A stretch of DNA of 64,000 nt, taken from NCBI GenBank assembly GCA_937129145.1, contig CAKZMU010000031.1, positions 1 through 64,000 on the forward strand. Reading direction: 5' to 3'. Both the position numbers and the translations under genes were made by a program. This document shows, piece by piece, positions 59,636-64,000 of the stretch (the first letter of the stretch is position 1; each line of letters opens with the position of its first letter). The stretch comes from an uncultured Lacinutrix sp. (GTDB taxonomy: Bacteria; Bacteroidota; Bacteroidia; Flavobacteriales; Flavobacteriaceae). The notes below the pieces were generated by a model. That model was not told where the DNA came from. It did not search any database and was given only the letters and a program-made list of their open reading frames with translations.

Positions 59636-60262
59636 ATGACTTCGGTTAAATATAGGTTTTCTGAATTCTTTATAATTTTCATTATTGTTCCTGTTTTGTT
59701 CTCATTACATTTTAACGCATGGGTTAAGTTGGTAGTAGGGTTAATGGGGTTTGTATACATTGTTTTTGTGCTACTAAAGATAGAAAAACTGAAATTTAAA
59801 ATTGCTCCAAACTTAAAGTGGCAGCCCTTTTTAAAGGAAGCATTCCTTAAGTTATTGTTAATTGCTTTAATAACCTATGTGTTTGTATATTTTACAAATA
59901 AGGATGCGCTTTTTAATGTTATGATTACCAAGCCAAAACTTTGGGTTGTAATTTTATTCGTGTATAGCTTTTTTTCGGTGTACCCCCAAGAATTGATTTT
60001 TAGAACGTTTTTCTTTAAGAGGTATAAGGAGCTAATAAGTAATAAGTCGCTTTTTATTTTTATTAATGCCGTGGTGTTTTCGTTAGGGCATATTTTCTTT
60101 AGAAATACTTTGGTATTAGTACTTACATTTTTGGGAGGCTTGCTTTTTGCTTATACATATTATTATACAAAATCCACGCTTTTGGTAAGTGTAGAGCATG
60201 CTATTTATGGTTGCTGGTTATTTACGGTTGGGATGGGAGATATGCTTGGTTTTCCATCATAA
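59636..60262 (+). CDS. CPBP family intramembrane metalloprotease
   Basis: A 208-residue membrane protein with six to eight helices of the CPBP (Rce1/Abi) family. Motif 1 reads PQELIFRTFFFKRY, so the first Glu of EExxxR is Gln118 while Glu119 and Arg123 are kept. Motif 2 is VFSLGHIFF with its His, and motif 3 is SVEHAIYG. These make the expected intramembrane active site. Members process prenylated or small peptides. It starts 3 bases after the Lrp stop and is likely cotranscribed. Confidence 0.88.
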   Translation: MTSVKYRFSEFFIIFIIVPVLFSLHFNAWVKLVVGLMGFVYIVFVLLKIEKLKFKIAPNLKWQPFLKEAFLKLLLIALITYVFVYFTNKDALFNVMITKPKLWVVILFVYSFFSVYPQELIFRTFFFKRYKELISNKSLFIFINAVVFSLGHIFFRNTLVLVLTFLGGLLFAYTYYYTKSTLLVSVEHAIYGCWLFTVGMGDMLGFPS

Positions 60263-60432
60263 ATAAGTACAAATCTCATTTAAAATAAGATAATAAACTC
60301 CCTATTTGCTTTAATAAATGTAGTATTACATTATAAAGCAATGAAAAAATAAGTAGTAAAAGAATAAATAAAAATGTTTGTAACTAGACAAACAAAAAAT
60401 AGCTTTATACTAGCAGTCTTGTAGTTAGTGTA

Positions 60433-60636
60433 CTAGCTAACTTTACTTAGAAGCTTACCATCTTTATATTCACCAAGAACAATAACGTCTTTTAATCTTT
60501 CGTATTCCTTGATGGCAAATTCCATTTGCTTTTTGTTGTCTCTTCTAATTTTTATCCCAGTTTTAGATCCTCTGTTTCTTACTTCAATATAAAATCCGTC
60601 TCTTAAATCTAAAGGCTTTGTTGCTGGTCTCCCCAT
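60433..60636 (-). CDS. Small basic protein, conserved type
   Basis: A 67-residue protein starting MGRPATKPLDLRDGFYIEV, followed by a basic strand (RGSKTGIKIRRDNKK) and a helix (MEFAIKEYERLKDVIVLGEY). The GRP start resembles an AT-hook-like tail and the following part looks like a small integrase-type N-terminal fold, but no catalytic domain is present. I recall similar short proteins in other flavobacteria. Function unknown; DNA binding is an inference. Confidence 0.72.
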   Translation of the reverse strand: MGRPATKPLDLRDGFYIEVRNRGSKTGIKIRRDNKKQMEFAIKEYERLKDVIVLGEYKDGKLLSKVS

Positions 60637-60844
60637 GTTTGTATTGTTTTTTTAATTAATTGATGTCTATTTAAAGTGTTGACTTTTAATAAAAATCATA
60701 GTTCTACAATATACAATAACTTTTTACTTTTAAAATAATTGTTGATAACTATTAATTATTATGGTATAGATTCTACTTTTTACTTCAAACATATTGCTAT
60801 TAGAAGATTAATTTAGACTATATTTAACTGTTAATTAAATCTTA

Positions 60845-61570
60845 ATGAGAAAAGCGCTTTTTATTTTTATTGTTTTCCACAGTATAATGTCTAATGCTCA
60901 AGTAAGTGATTTAGAAAAAGAACTTTTAGTTTGGTTTGACAATAAAATGGGTGACACAAATATTGATTTGTCAAATGGCTTAGAAGTAATTGAGCAGTAC
61001 CCAGGATACCCAAGTGGTTCGCACAAATATTTTTCTTCAAGATATTTTACTAACGGAAACATTAATTACTTGGGGCAGGATTTTTATGGCATTTCTATGG
61101 CATATGATGTTCTTGAAGACAAGGTTATTGCAAAGGTTGGTGATAATAAAAATATTTATGTAATTCAGTTTTTAAGTAATAGAGTTAATAGTTTTACTAT
61201 TCATAGTACAAATTTTGTTAGAATAAATGATGTGAACATAAATGGTTTTTTTGAGTTAATGAAAGAAACCATAGGGCTTAAGCTCTATAGAAAGCATAAA
61301 AAACTAGCCAACGGAAGAGATGTTTATGGTAATGAAACGGCTGCTTTTACTTTTGAAGATGTAAAGCCTGAGTATGTCATTGAGTTCAAAAACAATTTTA
61401 GGGTTATTAAAGAAAAATCAGATTTATATGAGTTGTTTCCCAATATCCAGAAGCAAATTAGCAATGCCTTAAAAAAAGATAGAACTGTGCGATATGCATG
61501 GAGAAAGAAAGATATGCTTGTTGTATTTAATAAAATTCATGAGATATTATTAAAAGAAAAAGTAAATTAA
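60845..61570 (+). CDS. Exported protein of unknown function upstream of a TonB receptor
   Basis: A 241-residue protein with a signal peptide (MRKALFIFIVFHSIMSNAQ). The mature part is mixed alpha/beta, with a repeated hydrophobic and charged pattern (GLEVIEQYPGYPSGSHKYF; GNETAAFTFEDVKPEYVIEF). I recognise no family. It lies 2 bases before the TonB-dependent receptor gene and is surely cotranscribed with it, which suggests a periplasmic or surface partner of the receptor. A TATATTTA -7-like box lies near 60817. Confidence 0.75.
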   Translation: MRKALFIFIVFHSIMSNAQVSDLEKELLVWFDNKMGDTNIDLSNGLEVIEQYPGYPSGSHKYFSSRYFTNGNINYLGQDFYGISMAYDVLEDKVIAKVGDNKNIYVIQFLSNRVNSFTIHSTNFVRINDVNINGFFELMKETIGLKLYRKHKKLANGRDVYGNETAAFTFEDVKPEYVIEFKNNFRVIKEKSDLYELFPNIQKQISNALKKDRTVRYAWRKKDMLVVFNKIHEILLKEKVN

Positions 61571-61572
61571 AT

Positions 61573-64000
61573 ATGAAAAAATATCTTTTAGTAATTTTTT
61601 TAGTTCTTATTACAATAGAAGTAAAATCGCAATCAACACAGCGTGTTTTTTCTTTTGATTATTCAAATAAAACCTTAGAACAAATCTTTATAGATTTGGA
61701 AGAATTAACACTTCACAAATTTTATTTTTTCAACGATTGGTTTAATAAAGACCTTAAATCAGGAAGTTTTAAGGATAAAACTCTGGAGTATATACTCAAC
61801 AGTTTACTTAGTGACACAACTATTAATTTCTATATAACTGAAGATAAAAGAGTAATCCTAACAAAAAATAGTGCGATTTACAATTTTTTGCCAGACAGCT
61901 TTTCTATTAATAAAGAAAAACCATTAGAGCAGATAGACAGTACAATAGTTGCAGAAAAAAAAGAACAATTACCTGTTTTTTTCGATGACAATAGAGCAAA
62001 TAAAGCAGCATCAATTAGAACAATAAGAATTGGAAAGGCTAATGCTGAACAAAAAAGAGAAAAGTATACGCTTGTAGGGACAGTCAATAGTTTTAAGTCA
62101 CAAAAACCTTTGTCTGATGTAACTGTAAAAGTGATTGGTTCTAGTAAAGGGTCAGTGACTGACAAAGATGGCGTCTTTAGTTTGGAATTACCTTTAGGAG
62201 AAAGCATGATTGAAATTCAATCTCTAGGTTATGAGAAGATTGTTGGAAAAGTTTTTATTTATAGCGATGGAGAGGCTTCTTTTGATTTGCGTGAAGATTC
62301 TCAATTATTAGATGAAGTAATTGTAGAAGCTGGAGTAGATAAAAATGTAAAAGAAACAGTTACAGGCTTAACCAAAATTGATGTAAGTGAAATTAAAACC
62401 ATACCGCTTGTTCTTGGAGAGCGAGATATATTAAAGGTTGCTACAACTATGCCTGGTATTTCTAAGGCAGGAGAGGGCTCTACTGGTTATAATGTGAGAG
62501 GAGGAAAAGAAGACCAAAATCTTATATTGTTAGATGACGCAGTAATATATAACCCTACTCACTTTTTTGGTCTTTTCTCAGCATTAAACCCATTTACCAT
62601 TGGAGAAGTTAATATATACAAGGGTAATATTCCAGCCGAATATGGAGGTAGATTATCATCAGTATTTGATTTAAAAACAAAAAAGCCAAATAAAACTAAA
62701 TTTTCAGGAGAGGCATCTATTGGTCCAGTTACAAGTAATGTTTCATTAGAAATCCCTATCATAAAAGAAAAGTCCTCGCTATTAATTGGAGGGAGAGGAG
62801 CCTATTCTAACTGGGTTTTAAAAGCATTGGATGATAAAAAAATAAGTAAGAGTAGTGCTTCCTTTTACGATTTTATCGCTAAATATGACCATGAAATTAA
62901 CGAGAATAATAATTTAAGTGTTACTGGCTACCTTAGTAATGACGATTTCAGTATTTCTTCTGATTCCCTTTTTAGCTATAAAAACAAACTAGTATCTCTC
63001 AAGTGGAAAAGTATAATAAATGATAAAAACACAGGGAGTTTACAATTAAAAAGTAGTAGTTATTTGTTTGATATTCTGTACGATGGTGAAGCCGTTAACG
63101 ATTTTAAATTGGGTTACGATTTAAATGAAACGGAGTTGAAATTAAAAGTAAATTATTTGATTGATGATGATTTAGAACTCGATTATGGACTAACAGGAAA
63201 GTTATATAATATTAATCCAGGTAATATTGAACCTTTTGGGTCTAAATCAATTATATCTAATATAAAACTGCCAAAAGAAAGAGCCTTAGAAACTGCTGCT
63301 TTTATTTCAGGAAAATATGATGTAAACGAAGACTTAGCTTTTAATGCAGGAATTAGGTATGTTAATTACTCTTTTTTAGGTGAAATTTCGCAACGCACAT
63401 ACGTAGATGGAGCACCTAAATCTACTGGAACAATTAATGAAACTTTGTTTTATGATAAAAATGAGGTTGTAAAATCCTATGGAGGGCCTGAAGCAAGAGT
63501 TTCTGCACGATATTTTATTGCACCTAGTGTATCTATAAAAGCTAGCTATAATAATATGTACCAATTTATTCATACATTATCTAATAACACAACAGCTTCT
63601 CCTATAGATACTTGGAAATTATCCGATTTAAATATTAAGCCTCAAAAATCGCAACAATACTCATTTGGAGTTTTTGCAAATTTTAATGATAATCTTTATG
63701 AAGTTAGTCTTGAAGGGTATTATAAAAAAATGAATAATGTATTAGACTATAAGGTTGGTGCAGATTTATTATTAAATGAAACTCTTGAAACTGAAGTTTT
63801 GCAAGGAAAAGGAAAAGCATACGGCTTAGAGTTTTTTCTTAAAAAAAGTAAAGGAAAATTAAATGGTTGGTTGTCTTATACTTACTCAAAATCTTTACTA
63901 AAACTAGATAGCCCTTTTCCTGAAGAGGTTGTTAATAAGGGAGAATATTTTCCTGCAAATTTCGATAAGCCTCATGACTTAAGCCTTATATCTAATTACA
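61573..64000 (+). CDS. TonB-dependent outer-membrane receptor with STN-like and CarboxypepD_reg-like domains (partial)
   Basis: About 809 residues are visible; the frame is still open at the window end. A signal peptide (MKKYLLVIFLVLITIEVKSQ) is followed by a secretin/TonB short N-terminal (STN-like) region (about 28-98: FDYSNKTLEQIFIDLEEL). Then come a long linker, a CarboxypepD_reg-like domain (about 165-250: TLVGTVNSFKSQKPLSDV, GSVTDKDGVFSLELPLGE), the plug (about 265-375, with GISKAGEGSTGYNVRGGKEDQ) and the beginning of the barrel. Such receptors import complex ligands with TonB energy, and the STN-like part can signal to a FecR/sigma pair. No anti-sigma gene is visible. The ligand is unknown. 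Confidence 0.9.
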   Translation, partial: MKKYLLVIFLVLITIEVKSQSTQRVFSFDYSNKTLEQIFIDLEELTLHKFYFFNDWFNKDLKSGSFKDKTLEYILNSLLSDTTINFYITEDKRVILTKNSAIYNFLPDSFSINKEKPLEQIDSTIVAEKKEQLPVFFDDNRANKAASIRTIRIGKANAEQKREKYTLVGTVNSFKSQKPLSDVTVKVIGSSKGSVTDKDGVFSLELPLGESMIEIQSLGYEKIVGKVFIYSDGEASFDLREDSQLLDEVIVEAGVDKNVKETVTGLTKIDVSEIKTIPLVLGERDILKVATTMPGISKAGEGSTGYNVRGGKEDQNLILLDDAVIYNPTHFFGLFSALNPFTIGEVNIYKGNIPAEYGGRLSSVFDLKTKKPNKTKFSGEASIGPVTSNVSLEIPIIKEKSSLLIGGRGAYSNWVLKALDDKKISKSSASFYDFIAKYDHEINENNNLSVTGYLSNDDFSISSDSLFSYKNKLVSLKWKSIINDKNTGSLQLKSSSYLFDILYDGEAVNDFKLGYDLNETELKLKVNYLIDDDLELDYGLTGKLYNINPGNIEPFGSKSIISNIKLPKERALETAAFISGKYDVNEDLAFNAGIRYVNYSFLGEISQRTYVDGAPKSTGTINETLFYDKNEVVKSYGGPEARVSARYFIAPSVSIKASYNNMYQFIHTLSNNTTASPIDTWKLSDLNIKPQKSQQYSFGVFANFNDNLYEVSLEGYYKKMNNVLDYKVGADLLLNETLETEVLQGKGKAYGLEFFLKKSKGKLNGWLSYTYSKSLLKLDSPFPEEVVNKGEYFPANFDKPHDLSLISNY

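Overview
The window reads as chromosome from a member of the Flavobacteriaceae (Bacteroidota). The DNA is AT-rich. Genes lack Shine-Dalgarno sites, and the best promoters follow the Bacteroidota pattern TTG-N19/20-TAnnTTTG. Typical family genes are present: a type IX sorting tail, DUF4290, DUF2911, YqgE, BshB1, tandem M28 peptidases and a TonB receptor with a CarboxypepD_reg-like domain. Genus cannot be fixed from sequence reading alone.

Layout. 1-9 kb: end of a T9SS cargo gene, tRNA-Met, a START-like protein, a class IV aminotransferase, YqgE, HU, fmt-recQ-ATPase, DUF493, DUF4290 and murA (with Asp in place of the catalytic Cys). 8.7-12.4 kb: a minus-strand light/stress cluster (SnoaL-like protein, photolyase, SRPBCC, TspO, small basic protein), then an aquaporin. 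12.5-17 kb: DUF2911 protein, a large VOC/cytochrome c/rhodanese lipoprotein, a frameshifted DUF4365 gene and a structured noncoding element. 17-25 kb: PIG-L deacetylase, a hidden 37-residue membrane protein and a sodium:solute symporter in one tight operon; then a DUF2520-KdsC-UbiA-Maf-MscS run. 25-31.5 kb: truncated globin, a giant CcsB/CcsA-type protein, a chain of overlapping small membrane ORFs leading into a TPR lipoprotein, and a MATE exporter. 31.5-36.4 kb: a more accessory-looking stretch with an intergenic hairpin repeat, pseudouridine synthase, trans-sulfuration enzyme, four-helix-bundle gene and rlmF between AT-rich simple repeats, bshB1, and tRNA-His behind a degenerate half copy of itself. 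36.5-48 kb: two M28 peptidases, DUF3108, Usp, M14 peptidase, tRNA-Ser, nitroreductase, lipoprotein, DegT aminotransferase. 47-56.7 kb: ribB (with an eroded GCHII half), LptF/G, LolA, FtsK, DgkA, Tpx, AhpC, NhaC. 56.7-64 kb: YdjM-like membrane protein, a methionine gamma-lyase-like enzyme divergent from an Lrp regulator, CPBP protease, a small basic protein, and an operon of an unknown exported protein with a TonB-dependent receptor cut by the window end.

Most of the window is ordinary core genome. I found no CRISPR array, prophage, transposase or obvious defence island. The least explained items are the VOC-cytochrome-rhodanese fusion, the two small membrane ORFs, the structured element after the broken DUF4365 gene, the tRNA-His remnant, and the overlap of terminator, promoter and start codon at 776-807.
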